From contig JADGEE010000021.1 in assembly GCA_016744535.1 (NCBI GenBank), positions 1 to 36,450 of the forward strand: a DNA stretch of 36,450 bases, given 5' to 3'. This DNA is from Campylobacteraceae bacterium. GTDB taxonomy: Bacteria > Campylobacterota > Campylobacteria > Campylobacterales > BB28. Positions 16,110-26,006 of the stretch are shown here, one piece after another. Below the pieces are notes generated by a model. That model did no database searches and was not told where the DNA came from. It saw nothing but the letters and a program-made list of their open reading frames with translations. The position numbers were made by a program, and so were the translations under genes. Numbering within the stretch: position 1 is the first letter of the stretch; every line of letters starts with the position of its first letter.

Positions 16110-18311
16110 ATGTCAAAAATTATATGGTCAAAAATTGATGAAGCTCCAGCTTTAGCAACTTATTCATTTTTACCAATTGTACAAAAGTTTTGTAGTGCTG
16201 GTGGAGTAGATGTAGAATTAAGAGATATTTCATTAGCAGGAAGAGTAATATCAACTTTTCCTGAAAATTTAACAAATGAGCAAAAAATTGATAATGAACT
16301 TGCTAAATTAGGTGATGTTGTTAAAGAGGCTGAGGGTAATATTATTAAATTACCAAATGTATCTGCTTCGATTCCTCAATTAAAAGATTGTATTGCAGAG
16401 TTAAAATCTCAAGGTTATAATCTTCCAAATTATCCAGAAGAGCCACAAAGTGATGTAGATAAAGAGATACAAGCTAAATATTCTACTTGTTTAGGTTCAG
16501 CTGTTAATCCAGTATTAAGAGAAGGTAATTCTGACAGAAGAGCTGCTGTTGCAGTAAAAAATTTCGCTCAAAAAAACCCTCATAAATTAAGAGCATTTGA
16601 AGCTCAATCAAAATCTTATGTTTCTCATATGGACGGTAATGGTGATTTTTATTCAAATGAAAAATCTGTCATTATGAACGGTGCAGGTTCAATTACAATT
16701 GAATTAAATGGAAATTGCCTTAAAAAACTTGATGATATTCAAGATAAAGAGGTTTTAGATGCTACTTTTATGTCTGCTAAAGCACTCCAAGCTTTTTATC
16801 AAAAAACTTTAGATGATGCAAAATCAAATGGTGTTTTATGGTCACTACACTTAAAAGCTACTATGATGAAAATTTCTGACCCTATTATGTTTGGTCACGC
16901 TATTAAAGTGTTCTTTAAAGATGTATTTGCAAAATATAGTACAGAATTTAAAGAGATAGGATTTAATGCAAATCTTGGTTTAGGTGATTTATATCAGAAG
17001 TTAGAAAAATTACCAGCTGATAAAAAAGCTGAAATTGAAGTAGCTATTAGTGCTACTTATGAAACTCAACCTCCAATGGCTATGGTTGATTCTGATAAAG
17101 GTATTACTAATTTACACGCTTCAAATGATATTATCATTGATGCTTCTATGCCTGTAGTTGTAAGAGATGGCGGTAAAATGTGGAATGCAGATGGAAAAGT
17201 GCAAGAGTGTGTTGCTGTTATTCCTGATAGCTCGTATGCAAGATTTCATCAAGGTATGGTTGATGATTGTGTTAAAAATGGTCAATATGATGTTACAACT
17301 ATGGGTAATGTTGCAAATGTTGGTCTGATGGCACAAAAAGCTGAAGAGTATGGTTCACACCCAACAACTTTTGAAATACCTGAAGATGGTGTAGTTGAAG
17401 TTAAAGATTCAAATGGTAATGTTTTAATGAGCCATAGCGTTGAGTGTGGTGATATTTGGAGAATGAGTAGAGCTAAAGATATTCCTATTAAAGATTGGAT
17501 TAGATTAGCAGTTGAGAGAGGAAGATTAACTGGAAGTCCAGTAGTATTTTGGTTAGATGAGAAAAGAGCACATGATGCTAATTTAATTAAAAAAATTAAT
17601 GAATACATTGTTGAATTTGATACTGAGGGTGTTACTTGGTGTATCTTAGATGTTAAAGATGCAGTTGAGTTTACTAATGCAAGAGTAAGAAAAGGTGAAA
17701 ATACAATTTCTGCTACTGGTAATGTTTTAAGAGATCATTTAACTGATATGTATCCAATTTTAGAGCTTGGAACTTCTGCAAAAATGCTTTCAATCGTTCC
17801 ATTATTAGCAGGTGGGGGTCTATTTGAAACTGGTGCTGGTGGTTCTGCTCCAAAACATGTTGATCAATTCTTAAAAGAGGGTCATTTAAGATGGGATTCT
17901 TTAGGTGAGTTTTTAGCACTTGCTGAATCTATGAGATATATTGAGCAAAAACACCCTAATGCAAACTTAAAAGCAGTAACAGAGGCTTTAGATAAAGCAG
18001 GTCAAGGTTACTTAGATAACAACAAAGCACCTTCAAGAAAATGTGGTGAACCTGATAATAAAGCAAGTCACTTTTTTGTAGCACAATATTGGGCAAAAGC
18101 ATTGGCTGAATCTGATAATGCAGAATTATCTGCTAAATTTGCTCCTATCGCAAAAGCATTAATTGAAAATGAAGATAAAATTATAAGTGAACTTTTAGCA
18201 AGTGAAGGAAGTTCTAAAGATATCGGTGGTTACTATCACTTAGATGATACTAAAGCAGAAGCTGTTATGAGACCAAGTTCAACGCTAAATGCAATAATTG
18301 ACGCAATCTAA
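16110..18311 (+). CDS. icd: monomeric NADP-dependent isocitrate dehydrogenase
   Basis: This enzyme interconverts isocitrate and 2-oxoglutarate with NADP. The 733-residue length and sequence are those of the monomeric type, unrelated in length to the dimeric 400-residue enzyme. Recognisable blocks are the N-terminus (IIWSKIDEAPALATYSFLPI), the substrate region LGSAVNPVLREGNSDRRAA (at about 128-146), and DGGKMWNADGK and GTSAKMLSIVPLLAGGGLFE later on. It stands just upstream of the mdh-oor operon but has its own promoter. A hairpin with a T-run follows 55 bases after its stop. Confidence 0.96.
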   Translation: MSKIIWSKIDEAPALATYSFLPIVQKFCSAGGVDVELRDISLAGRVISTFPENLTNEQKIDNELAKLGDVVKEAEGNIIKLPNVSASIPQLKDCIAELKSQGYNLPNYPEEPQSDVDKEIQAKYSTCLGSAVNPVLREGNSDRRAAVAVKNFAQKNPHKLRAFEAQSKSYVSHMDGNGDFYSNEKSVIMNGAGSITIELNGNCLKKLDDIQDKEVLDATFMSAKALQAFYQKTLDDAKSNGVLWSLHLKATMMKISDPIMFGHAIKVFFKDVFAKYSTEFKEIGFNANLGLGDLYQKLEKLPADKKAEIEVAISATYETQPPMAMVDSDKGITNLHASNDIIIDASMPVVVRDGGKMWNADGKVQECVAVIPDSSYARFHQGMVDDCVKNGQYDVTTMGNVANVGLMAQKAEEYGSHPTTFEIPEDGVVEVKDSNGNVLMSHSVECGDIWRMSRAKDIPIKDWIRLAVERGRLTGSPVVFWLDEKRAHDANLIKKINEYIVEFDTEGVTWCILDVKDAVEFTNARVRKGENTISATGNVLRDHLTDMYPILELGTSAKMLSIVPLLAGGGLFETGAGGSAPKHVDQFLKEGHLRWDSLGEFLALAESMRYIEQKHPNANLKAVTEALDKAGQGYLDNNKAPSRKCGEPDNKASHFFVAQYWAKALAESDNAELSAKFAPIAKALIENEDKIISELLASEGSSKDIGGYYHLDDTKAEAVMRPSSTLNAIIDAI

Positions 18312-18325
18312 TCATTTGAGAAACT

Positions 18326-18331
18326 TATAAT
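18326..18331 (+). promoter_or_regulatory. candidate -10 box for the mdh-oor operon
   Basis: A perfect TATAAT sits between icd and mdh. A second, weaker option is TATACT at 18349-18354. Either would place the start site upstream of the hairpin at 18366-18388, so that hairpin would be in the leader of the operon mRNA. Confidence 0.35.
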
Positions 18332-18365
18332 ATAAAATATGTAATAATTATACTAAATTATTAAG

Positions 18366-18388
18366 AGGAAATCTCCTGTTTCCTTTTT
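18366..18388 (+). terminator. hairpin with T-run between icd and mdh
   Basis: AGGAAA, a 7-base loop (TCTCCTG), then TTTCCT runs into five Ts. This is the form of an intrinsic terminator for icd. Since promoter-like boxes lie upstream of it, it could also act as a leader attenuator for mdh. The stem is only six base pairs. Confidence 0.5.
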
Positions 18389-18410
18389 AATTCTCAAATA
18401 AAGGATTTAT

Positions 18411-19376
18411 ATGTTGTCAAAAAGTAGAAAAGTTGGAATTATTGGGGCAGGAAATGTAGGTAGTACCGTAGCTTTTATCTTAGCTATGAAAGGTAGTTGT
18501 CACGAAATAGTTTTAAGAGATAATAAAATTGATATTGCTAAGGGCAAGGCATTAGATATGAGTCAAGCAGCAGCGGCTGCTAGAAGTCATACTATTGTTT
18601 CAGTTGCAGATACTCCTGAAAAATTGAAAGGTTGTGATGTTGTCGTAATAACTGCTGGAAGTCCTAGAAAACCTGGAATGAGTAGAGACGATTTACTTTT
18701 AATTAATGGTGAAATTACTAGAGAAGTTGTAAATGATATTAAAACTTATGCACCTGATGCTATAATCATTACTGTATCAAATCCGCTTGATGTTATTACT
18801 TATGCAGCTCTAAAAGTTAGTGGTTTTGATAGAAGTAAAGTTATTGGAATGGCTGGAATACTTGATAGCTCAAGAATGGCAAGTTTTATTCACGAAAAAT
18901 TAGGCTATGGAGCTGGTCAAATTAGAGCAAGTGTAATTGGAGGACACGGTGATGATATGGTTCCACTTCCTAGTTATTCAACAGTAGCAGGAGTTCCATT
19001 AACAGATTTACTTACTGAAAAAGAGATTGATGAAATTGTTGATAGAACAAGACACGGTGGGGCTGAAATTGTAAGTTATTTAAAAACTGGTTCAGCTTAT
19101 TATGCTCCGGCTAAATCTACTGCAATTATGGTTGAATCTATTTTAAATGATACAAAACAAATATACTCTTGTGCTACAATGTTGCAAGGTGAGTATGGTT
19201 ATGAGAATGTTGTTTGTGGAGTTCCTGTTATGATGGGTGCTGGTGGAGCTGAAAAAATAATTGAAGTTACACTAAATCAATGCGAAAAGAAAATGTTTAA
19301 AAAATCAGTTCAATCAGTTCAAGATTTAATAGATGTTTTAGATAAAAATAAATTCTTTGGAAAGAAAAAGAAATGA
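18411..19376 (+). CDS. mdh: NAD-dependent malate dehydrogenase
   Basis: Malate dehydrogenase interconverts malate and oxaloacetate. The 321-residue protein is of the lactate-dehydrogenase-like type. It has GAGNVGS (12-18) for NAD, Asp37 at the end of the second strand (NAD preference), [11 protein letters not shown] (86-96) with the substrate-choosing arginines of malate enzymes, and the catalytic His179 in [10 protein letters not shown]. It opens a compact operon; its stop overlaps the fumC start (ATGA), which indicates translational coupling. Confidence 0.96.
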   Translation: MLSKSRKVGIIGAGNVGSTVAFILAMKGSCHEIVLRDNKIDIAKGKALDMSQAAAAARSHTIVSVADTPEKLKGCDVVVITAGSPRKPGMSRDDLLLINGEITREVVNDIKTYAPDAIIITVSNPLDVITYAALKVSGFDRSKVIGMAGILDSSRMASFIHEKLGYGAGQIRASVIGGHGDDMVPLPSYSTVAGVPLTDLLTEKEIDEIVDRTRHGGAEIVSYLKTGSAYYAPAKSTAIMVESILNDTKQIYSCATMLQGEYGYENVVCGVPVMMGAGGAEKIIEVTLNQCEKKMFKKSVQSVQDLIDVLDKNKFFGKKKK

Positions 19377-20770
19377 GTGTGAGAATCGAAAAAGATACAA
19401 TGGGAGAGATTGAAGTTCCTGATGATAAATATTGGGGAGCTCAAACTCAAAGAAGTTATCAAAACTTTAAAATTGGAATTGAAAAAATGCCAATCGAAGT
19501 TGTAAAGGGATTTTCTTATTTAAAAAAAGCTTGTGCAATTGTTAATAATAGACTCGGTCGCCTTGATGATAAAAAGTGTGAAGCTATAAGTAAAGCAGCT
19601 GATGATGTAATTAATGGAAAATTAGATGATAATTTCCCTTTAGTTGTTTGGCAAACTGGAAGTGGCACACAATCTAATATGAATATGAATGAAGTATTAG
19701 CAAATCGTGCCACTGAAATTTTGGGTGGAGACTTTAGAAATGAGAAATTAATTCATCCAAATGATGATGTAAACAAAGGTCAAAGTTCAAACGATACTTT
19801 TCCAACAGGAATGAGAGTTGCTACTGTAATAGAGACTGAAGTTTTACTTTTTCCTGCAATTGAAAAATTAAAAAATACACTACAAGAAAAATCAGACACT
19901 TTTAATAATGTCGTAAAAATTGGTAGAACTCATCTTCAAGATGCAACTCCATTGACACTAGGACAAGAGTTAAGTGGATATGTAGCAATGCTTGAGAAAA
20001 GTGAAAAGCAAGTAAAAGAAGCTTTACAAGATGTAAAAGAGTTAGCAATTGGTGGAACAGCAGTTGGAACTGGGCTTAATTCTCATCCAAAATTTTCAGA
20101 GATGGTAAGTGAAGTTTTAAATGAAATTGTACCTAAGAATTATGGATTTATTTCAAATCCAAATAAATTTCATGGATTAACTGCACACGATGGTGAAGTC
20201 TATTTAAGTGGAGCTTTAACAGGACTTGCAAGTAACTTAATGAAAATAGCAAATGATATTAGATGGTTAGCTAGTGGACCTAGATGTGGAATTGGTGAAA
20301 TTAGTATTCCTGCCAATGAGCCTGGGAGTTCAATTATGCCAGGTAAAGTAAATCCAACTCAAGCAGAGGCTATAACTATGGTGGCTACTCAAGTTATGGG
20401 AAATAATACCACAATTTCAGTAGCTGCAAGTCAAGGAAATTTTGAGTTAAATGTATTTAAGCCAGTAATTGTTTATAACTTAATTCAATCAATCAGATTA
20501 TTATCTGATTCAATGGTTAGTTTTAATGATAATTGTGCAGTTGGGATTGAGCCTAATATGGAAAATATCAATAAAAACTTAAATGAATCATTAATGCTTG
20601 TAACAGCATTAAATCCATATATAGGTTATGAAAAAGCTGCTAAAATTGCAAAAACTGCATTTAATGATAATTCAACTTTAAAAGCAACTGCTATAAAATT
20701 AGGTTATTTGAGTGCTGAAGAGTTTGATAAATATGTAAAACCTGAAGAGATGATTGCACCAAAAGAGTAA
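19373..20770 (+). CDS. fumC: class II fumarate hydratase
   Basis: FumC reversibly hydrates fumarate to malate and needs no iron-sulfur cluster. The 465-residue protein has [10 protein letters not shown] (184-193, catalytic His187) and the signature [11 protein letters not shown] (318-328). The following TQAEAITM and the C-terminal [19 protein letters not shown] stretch are those of fumarase rather than aspartase. An oxygen-stable class II enzyme would suit a cell that meets oxygen. It overlaps mdh by four bases and precedes sucC by 20. Confidence 0.96.
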   Translation: MSVRIEKDTMGEIEVPDDKYWGAQTQRSYQNFKIGIEKMPIEVVKGFSYLKKACAIVNNRLGRLDDKKCEAISKAADDVINGKLDDNFPLVVWQTGSGTQSNMNMNEVLANRATEILGGDFRNEKLIHPNDDVNKGQSSNDTFPTGMRVATVIETEVLLFPAIEKLKNTLQEKSDTFNNVVKIGRTHLQDATPLTLGQELSGYVAMLEKSEKQVKEALQDVKELAIGGTAVGTGLNSHPKFSEMVSEVLNEIVPKNYGFISNPNKFHGLTAHDGEVYLSGALTGLASNLMKIANDIRWLASGPRCGIGEISIPANEPGSSIMPGKVNPTQAEAITMVATQVMGNNTTISVAASQGNFELNVFKPVIVYNLIQSIRLLSDSMVSFNDNCAVGIEPNMENINKNLNESLMLVTALNPYIGYEKAAKIAKTAFNDNSTLKATAIKLGYLSAEEFDKYVKPEEMIAPKE

Positions 20771-20790
20771 AAAAAGTGAAAGGAAAATAG

Positions 20791-21957
20791 ATGAACATTC
20801 ATGAATATCAAGCCAAAGAGATTTTAAAAAAACAAGGTGTGCCTACACCTAGAGGTCATATTGCTTTTACACCAGATGAAGCTGTCAAGGCAGCACAAGA
20901 ACTTGGCGGTAAACTTTGGGTAGTAAAAGCTCAAATACATGCTGGTGGTAGAGGTTTAGGTGGTGGTGTCAAACTTGCTAAATCAGTTGATGAAGTAAGA
21001 GAATTGGCTAAAGAGATATTAGGTATGACATTAGTAACTCACCAAACAGGACCTAAAGGAAAACTTGTTCAAAAAGTTTATATTGAAGAGGGTGCTGATA
21101 TTAAGGCAGAACTTTATTTAGGAGTAGTTTTAGATAGAGCTAAAGAGATGCCTGTAATGATGGCTTCAACTGAAGGTGGAATGGAAATTGAAAAAGTTGC
21201 AGAGGAATCTCCTGAAAAACTTATTAAAATAGCAATAGACCCAGCTATTGGTTTTCAAGGTTTTCACGGTAGAGAGTTAGCTTTTGGGCTTGGACTTCCA
21301 AAAGAGGAAGTTGGTGCTTTTATTAGATTTGCAAATTCTTTATATAAAGTATATATGAAAAATGATGCAGAGATGATCGAAATAAATCCTCTTATTAAAA
21401 CTAATGATGGAAAATTTTTAGCATTAGATGCAAAAATGGGCTTTGATAATAACGCACTTTTTAGACAAAATGAAATTGCAGATATGAGAGATTTAAGCGA
21501 AGAAGAAGCAACTGAAATTGAAGCTGGTAATTATGGCTTAAGTTATGTTAAGCTTGATGGTACTGTGGGTTGTATGGTAAATGGTGCTGGGCTTGCTATG
21601 GGTACTATGGATACAATTAATTATGTTGGAGGAACTCCTGCAAACTTCCTAGATGTTGGTGGTTCAGCAAATTCTGAAACAGTAGCAAAAGGTTTTGAAA
21701 TTATCTTAAAAGATAAAAATGTAAAATCTATTTTTGTAAATATTTTTGGTGGAATTGTTAGATGTGATAGAGTTGCAAATGGAATTTTAGAGGCTACTAA
21801 AATGATAAAAGTTGATGTTCCTATTATTGTTAGACTTGATGGAACAAATGCATCTGAAGCTGCTGAAATTTTAAATAATTCTGGAATTGATAATATTATC
21901 GCTGCAACTGATTTAGCTGATGGTGCAAAAAAAGCTGTAGAAGCGGCAAGGGGTTAA
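20791..21957 (+). CDS. sucC: succinyl-CoA synthetase beta subunit
   Basis: SucC pairs with SucD to interconvert succinyl-CoA and succinate with nucleotide and phosphate. The 388 residues match the family length. The N-terminus ([20 protein letters not shown]) begins the ATP-grasp domain, with [20 protein letters not shown] at about 45-64. The C-terminal CoA-ligase-type domain has [12 protein letters not shown] and [10 protein letters not shown]. The ATG follows AAAGGAAAA. The sucD start lies two bases after the stop, so the subunits are made together. Confidence 0.97.
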   Translation: MNIHEYQAKEILKKQGVPTPRGHIAFTPDEAVKAAQELGGKLWVVKAQIHAGGRGLGGGVKLAKSVDEVRELAKEILGMTLVTHQTGPKGKLVQKVYIEEGADIKAELYLGVVLDRAKEMPVMMASTEGGMEIEKVAEESPEKLIKIAIDPAIGFQGFHGRELAFGLGLPKEEVGAFIRFANSLYKVYMKNDAEMIEINPLIKTNDGKFLALDAKMGFDNNALFRQNEIADMRDLSEEEATEIEAGNYGLSYVKLDGTVGCMVNGAGLAMGTMDTINYVGGTPANFLDVGGSANSETVAKGFEIILKDKNVKSIFVNIFGGIVRCDRVANGILEATKMIKVDVPIIVRLDGTNASEAAEILNNSGIDNIIAATDLADGAKKAVEAARG

Positions 21958-21959
21958 AA

Positions 21960-22832
21960 ATGAGTATTTTAATAAACAAAGATACAAAAGTAATAGTTCA
22001 AGGTTTTACAGGTAAAGAGGGTTCTTTTCACGCTGAACAATGTATTGATTATGGAACTAAAATTGTAGGTGGTGTAACTCCTGGAAAAGGTGGAATTGAG
22101 CATCTTGGGAAACCTGTATTTAACACTGTAAGCGAAGCTGTAACAACAACTGGTGCAACTGTAAGTATGATTTTTGTTCCACCTGCATTTGTAGCTGATG
22201 CTGTTATGGAAGCGGCTAATTCTGGAATTGAACTTTCAGTTATTATTACTGAAGGTGCACCAGTTAAAGATATGATGTATGCAAAAGCTTATGCAACTAA
22301 ATCTGGTATGATGACAATTGGACCAAATTGTCCAGGAATTATAACGGCAGAAGAGTGCAAAATTGGAATTATGCCAGGTATGATTTTTAAAAAAGGGAAT
22401 GTTGGTCTAATTTCAAAATCAGGAACTCTAACTTATGAAGCCAGTAATCAGGTAGTTCAAGAAGGCTTAGGCATCACAACTGCTGTTGGAATTGGTGGAG
22501 ATCCAATTATTGGTTTAAGCTATAAAGAGATACTTCCTATGTTTGAAGCTGATTCTGAAACTGAAGCAATTGTTATGATTGGTGAAATTGGTGGAGATTT
22601 AGAAATTCAAGCAGCAGAGCTTATTAAAAAAGAAATTACTAAACCAGTCGTTGCTTTTATTGCAGGTCAAACTGCACCAAAAGGTAAGAGAATGGGACAT
22701 GCAGGGGCTATTATTAGTGGAGGTGCTGGGACAGCAGCAGAAAAAATGGAAGCTTTAGAAAAAGCTGGAGTAATAGTTGTAAAATCTCCTGCTGATATTG
22801 GCAAAGCAATATCTAAAATTTTAAAAAAATAG
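21960..22832 (+). CDS. sucD: succinyl-CoA synthetase alpha subunit
   Basis: SucD binds CoA and carries the phosphorylated histidine. In the 290-residue protein the CoA-binding Rossmann part starts [12 protein letters not shown] (13-24), GPNCPGII (121-128) is conserved, and the active His247 lies in [10 protein letters not shown]. It follows sucC by two bases and precedes the HMA-domain gene by two. Confidence 0.97.
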   Translation: MSILINKDTKVIVQGFTGKEGSFHAEQCIDYGTKIVGGVTPGKGGIEHLGKPVFNTVSEAVTTTGATVSMIFVPPAFVADAVMEAANSGIELSVIITEGAPVKDMMYAKAYATKSGMMTIGPNCPGIITAEECKIGIMPGMIFKKGNVGLISKSGTLTYEASNQVVQEGLGITTAVGIGGDPIIGLSYKEILPMFEADSETEAIVMIGEIGGDLEIQAAELIKKEITKPVVAFIAGQTAPKGKRMGHAGAIISGGAGTAAEKMEALEKAGVIVVKSPADIGKAISKILKK

Positions 22833-22834
22833 TA

Positions 22835-23119
22835 ATGATTAAAAATTTTAAGCTTTCAAATATTAGATGTGGTGGTTGTGCAAATAGTATTCAAAAAGCT
22901 TTAAAAGATAAGTTTGGTGAAGTAGAAATTGATATAGAAAATCAAAAGGTAACACTTGACATAAAAAGTATTGAAGATGAGGAATTTCTAAGAAATACTT
23001 TAAGAAAACTTGGCTATCCTCTTAGTGATGAAAAATTAACCATTTTTCAAGATATAGGATTAAAAGCTAAGAGTGTTGCCTCTTGTAGTATAGGCAAATT
23101 TAGTAAAAAGGAGAATTAA
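22835..23119 (+). CDS. HMA-domain (CxxC) metal-binding protein
   Basis: The first 65 of 94 residues form a heavy-metal-associated domain of the CopZ/Atx1 type. The metal site is RCGGCANSI, with Cys12 and Cys15. The remaining tail (about 66-94) is not part of the usual fold and holds one more cysteine (Cys84). Such domains bind Cu(I) or similar soft metals and pass them to a partner. The gene is wedged between sucD (2-base gap) and oorD (shared base in TAATG), so it is translated with the enzymes of 2-oxoglutarate metabolism. No copper ATPase is nearby. A link to metal supply, or to protecting the iron-sulfur Oor complex, is conjecture. Confidence 0.88.
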   Translation: MIKNFKLSNIRCGGCANSIQKALKDKFGEVEIDIENQKVTLDIKSIEDEEFLRNTLRKLGYPLSDEKLTIFQDIGLKAKSVASCSIGKFSKKEN

Positions 23120-23436
23120 TGGGAATTTTATCAGCTCCAGAAAATACCCCTGTTTGGGTAGACGAGAGTAGATGTAAAGCGTGTGATATTTGTGTTAGTG
23201 TATGTCCAGCTGGAACTATTGCAATGAGACAAGCACCAGATTCAACACTGGGTTCTATGGTGGAAGTTATTACACCTAATAGCTGTATAGGCTGTAAAGA
23301 GTGTGAGTTACAATGTCCTGATTTTGCTATTTATGTAGCAGAGAGAAGTGAATTTAAATTTGCAAAACTTACAGATGAATCAAAAGATAATGCTGCAAAA
23401 ATTAAAGCAAATAATTATAGAAAACTTAGTGCATAA
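23119..23436 (+). CDS. oorD: 2-oxoglutarate:acceptor oxidoreductase delta subunit (ferredoxin-like)
   Basis: OorD is the two-cluster ferredoxin-like subunit that passes electrons in the 2-oxoglutarate oxidoreductase complex. The 105-residue protein has two CxxCxxCxxxCP motifs, at Cys19-22-25-29 and Cys56-59-62-66, each suited to a [4Fe-4S] cluster. It leads the oorDABC set, the order known in Campylobacter and Helicobacter. Confidence 0.95.
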   Translation: MGILSAPENTPVWVDESRCKACDICVSVCPAGTIAMRQAPDSTLGSMVEVITPNSCIGCKECELQCPDFAIYVAERSEFKFAKLTDESKDNAAKIKANNYRKLSA

Positions 23437-23445
23437 GGAGAGTTA

Positions 23446-24573
23446 ATGCCAAGAGAAATAATTTCAAGCGGTAATGATTTAGCTGCAAAAGCATCAGTTG
23501 ATGCAGGATGTAGATTTTTTGGTGGTTATCCAATTACACCATCAAGTGAAGTTATGCACACAATTAGTGATTTATTACCAGAGGTTGGTGGTGCTTGTAT
23601 TCAAATGGAAGATGAAATTGCTGGAATTTGTACAGCAATTGGAGCTTCTATGAGTGGTGTTAGAAGTTTAACAGCAACTTCAGGACCTGGGATATCTTTA
23701 AAATCAGAGCAAATAGGTTTAGCATATATTGCTGAAGTTCCTTTAGTAATTGTAAATGTTATGAGAGGTGGTCCATCAACTGGTTTACCTACAAGAGTTC
23801 AACAAGGTGATGTACTTCAAGCTAAAGTTCCAACACACGGTGATTATAATTCTATTACACTATGTGCAGGAAGTTTAGAAGAGTGTTATACTGAAACAGT
23901 TAGAGCCTTTAATTTAGCTGATAGATTTATGCAACCTGTATTTGTTTTATTAGATGAAACACTAGGACATATGCATGGAAAAGCAGTACTTCCTGATTTA
24001 GAAACAGTTCAAAAAGGTATTAAACCTAGAGAGACTTTTGAAGGTAGCCCAAAAGATTATAAACCTTATGAAGTAGCCCAAGATAGACCAGCAGTATTAA
24101 ATCCAATGTTTAAAGGTTATAGGTATCACTATACTGGATTACATCATGGACCAAATGGACATCCAACTGAAGATGCTCAAATGTGTCAAGATTTAATTGA
24201 GAGACTTTTTAATAAAGTTGATTCACATATAGATGAGATAGAGTCTTATGAAGAGTATCAGTTAGATGATGCTGAAATTTGTATTGTGGCTTATGGCTCG
24301 GTTGCACTTTCAGCTAGAGAAGTTGTAAATAGACTTAGGAAAGAGGGTATGAAAGTTGGTATGTTTAGACCAATTACTTTATGGCCAAGTCCTGCTGATA
24401 AAATAAAAGAGATTGCTAATAGAATACCTAAAATGTTAGTAGCTGAATTAAATATGGGGCAATATTCAACTGAAATTGAGAGAGTTACAGGAAGAGATTT
24501 TGATACTATATTTAAAGCTAATGGTAGACCAATTAGCCCTGGTGAAATTATTGAAAAAGTGAAGGGAATGTAA
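23446..24573 (+). CDS. oorA: 2-oxoglutarate:acceptor oxidoreductase alpha subunit
   Basis: OorA forms the pyrimidine-binding part of the thiamine diphosphate site. The 375-residue protein begins with ISSGNDLAAKASVDAGC and FFGGYPITPSSEVMH (about 24-38), the hallmark of alpha subunits of 2-oxoacid:ferredoxin oxidoreductases. TATSGPGISLKSEQIGLA is also conserved. The C-terminal domain has PITLWPSPADKI. It overlaps nothing: nine bases follow oorD and one base precedes oorB. Confidence 0.96.
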   Translation: MPREIISSGNDLAAKASVDAGCRFFGGYPITPSSEVMHTISDLLPEVGGACIQMEDEIAGICTAIGASMSGVRSLTATSGPGISLKSEQIGLAYIAEVPLVIVNVMRGGPSTGLPTRVQQGDVLQAKVPTHGDYNSITLCAGSLEECYTETVRAFNLADRFMQPVFVLLDETLGHMHGKAVLPDLETVQKGIKPRETFEGSPKDYKPYEVAQDRPAVLNPMFKGYRYHYTGLHHGPNGHPTEDAQMCQDLIERLFNKVDSHIDEIESYEEYQLDDAEICIVAYGSVALSAREVVNRLRKEGMKVGMFRPITLWPSPADKIKEIANRIPKMLVAELNMGQYSTEIERVTGRDFDTIFKANGRPISPGEIIEKVKGM

Positions 24574-24574
24574 T

Positions 24575-25405
24575 ATGGCTTTTAATTATGATGAATATTT
24601 AAGAACGGATAAGATGCCTACACTTTGGTGTTGGGGTTGTGGTGATGGAGTAATCTTAAAAGCACTTATTAGAGCTATCGAAAAGATGGGTTGGAGTATG
24701 GATGATGTTTGTGTTGTTTCTGGAATTGGATGTTCTGGAAGATTTAGCTCATATATCAACTGTAATACAGTTCATACAACTCACGGAAGAACTGTAGCTT
24801 ATGCAACAGGAATTAAGTTAGCAAATCCTGAAAAACATGTGATTGTTGTAAGTGGTGATGGTGATGGTTTAGCAATTGGTGGAAATCATACGATTCATGG
24901 TTGTAGAAGAAATATTGACCTTAATCATATTGTTATCAATAACTTTATTTATGGTTTAACTAATTCTCAAACTTCACCAACAACACCTAAGGGAATGTGG
25001 ACTGTTACAGCTAAAAGAGGAAACATTGACCCAACTTTTGATGCTTGTAAATTAGCTGAGGGAGCAGGGGCTAGTTTTATCGGAAGAGAAACTATGATTG
25101 ATGCTAAAAAACTTGAAAAAATATTTGTAACTGGTTTAAAACATAAAGGTTACAGTTTCTTTGATATTTTCTCAAATTGTCATGTTAATCTTGGTAGAAA
25201 AAATAAGATGGGTGATGCTATGCAAAACCTTGACTGGATTGATAATATATCAGTACCTAAGAGAAAATTTGATGAAATGACACCAGAAGAACAAGCTGGA
25301 AAATTTCCAACTGGTGTTTTAAAACAAGTAGAAGAGCCAGAATATTGTGATTCTTATGCTAAAGTAATTGAAGCTCATCAAAATAAAACAAAAGTTCAAC
25401 TGTAA
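24575..25405 (+). CDS. oorB: 2-oxoglutarate:acceptor oxidoreductase beta subunit
   Basis: OorB binds the diphosphate of thiamine diphosphate through magnesium. In the 276-residue protein LWCWGCGDG (18-25) and GIGCSGR supply cysteines placed like those that hold the proximal [4Fe-4S] cluster in related enzymes. GDGDGLAIGGNH and INNFIYGLTNSQTSPT form the GDG-NN cofactor motif. It sits in the fixed D-A-B-C order. Confidence 0.96.
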   Translation: MAFNYDEYLRTDKMPTLWCWGCGDGVILKALIRAIEKMGWSMDDVCVVSGIGCSGRFSSYINCNTVHTTHGRTVAYATGIKLANPEKHVIVVSGDGDGLAIGGNHTIHGCRRNIDLNHIVINNFIYGLTNSQTSPTTPKGMWTVTAKRGNIDPTFDACKLAEGAGASFIGRETMIDAKKLEKIFVTGLKHKGYSFFDIFSNCHVNLGRKNKMGDAMQNLDWIDNISVPKRKFDEMTPEEQAGKFPTGVLKQVEEPEYCDSYAKVIEAHQNKTKVQL

Positions 25406-25415
25406 GGAGATTAAT

Positions 25416-25970
25416 TTGAGACATCTAATGAGATTTACAGGCGTTGGTGGTCAAGGTGTTCTTCTTGCAGGAGAAATTTTTGCTGCAGCGAAGATTAAAG
25501 GTGGTGGTTTTGGATTAAAAACTGCTACATATACTTCACAAGTTAGGGGTGGTGCAACTGTCGTTGATATTACACTTGATGATGATGAAGTTTTATATCC
25601 TTATGCAAATGATGGTGAAATTGATTTTATGTTATCTGTTGCACAAGTATCTTATGATCAATTTAAAGGCGGTGTAAAAGATGGTGGAATTATTGTAATT
25701 GAGCCAAATCTTGTAACACCAACAGCAGAAGATAGAAAAAAATGGACAATTCACGAAATTCCAATTATTACTATTGCAAAAGAAGAAGTTGGAAATGTTA
25801 TTACTCAATCAGTTGTAGCACTAGCAGTTGCTAATACTATGACTGGTGCTTTAGATAAAGATTTGCTAAGAGAAGTAATGTTGTCAAAAGTTCCTGCTAA
25901 AGTTCACGAAGTTAATAAAAAAGCTTATGAACTTGGAGAAAAATATGCTAATGAGGCAACTCAAGGCTAA
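25416..25970 (+). CDS. oorC: 2-oxoglutarate:acceptor oxidoreductase gamma subunit
   Basis: OorC is the gamma-type subunit that completes the complex. I place the start at the TTG at 25416, giving 184 residues beginning MRHLMRFTGVGGQGVLLAGE, because AAGGAG lies six bases before it. Upstream in-frame codons would run into oorB and lack similarity to gamma subunits. FTGVGGQGV and TYTSQVRGGATVVDI are the family motifs. It is the last gene of the operon. Confidence 0.94.
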   Translation: MRHLMRFTGVGGQGVLLAGEIFAAAKIKGGGFGLKTATYTSQVRGGATVVDITLDDDEVLYPYANDGEIDFMLSVAQVSYDQFKGGVKDGGIIVIEPNLVTPTAEDRKKWTIHEIPIITIAKEEVGNVITQSVVALAVANTMTGALDKDLLREVMLSKVPAKVHEVNKKAYELGEKYANEATQG

Positions 25971-26006
25971 TTTTTTTCTTCTCTTTTTATTATTTACCAA
26001 ATTAGC
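25966..26006. terminator. possible two-way terminator between oorC and the membrane protein gene
   Basis: GCTAATTT at 25966-25973 and AAATTAGC at 25999-26006 form an 8-bp inverted repeat that takes in the stop codons of both convergent genes. The long T-rich loop is unusual, so the call is weak, but no better candidate lies in this 31-base gap. Confidence 0.3.

Noticed and set aside
17282-17608. 108-residue open frame on the minus strand within icd
   Set aside because: It lies wholly inside the firmly identified isocitrate dehydrogenase gene, has no ribosome site and no recognisable protein pattern.
19373-20770. Aspartate ammonia-lyase instead of fumarase
   Set aside because: Both share the [11 protein letters not shown] signature, but the TQAEA continuation, the C-terminal pattern and the TCA operon favour FumC.
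25368-25415. Upstream start for oorC inside oorB
   Set aside because: The added residues do not resemble gamma subunits, and the TTG at 25416 has a well-placed AAGGAG.
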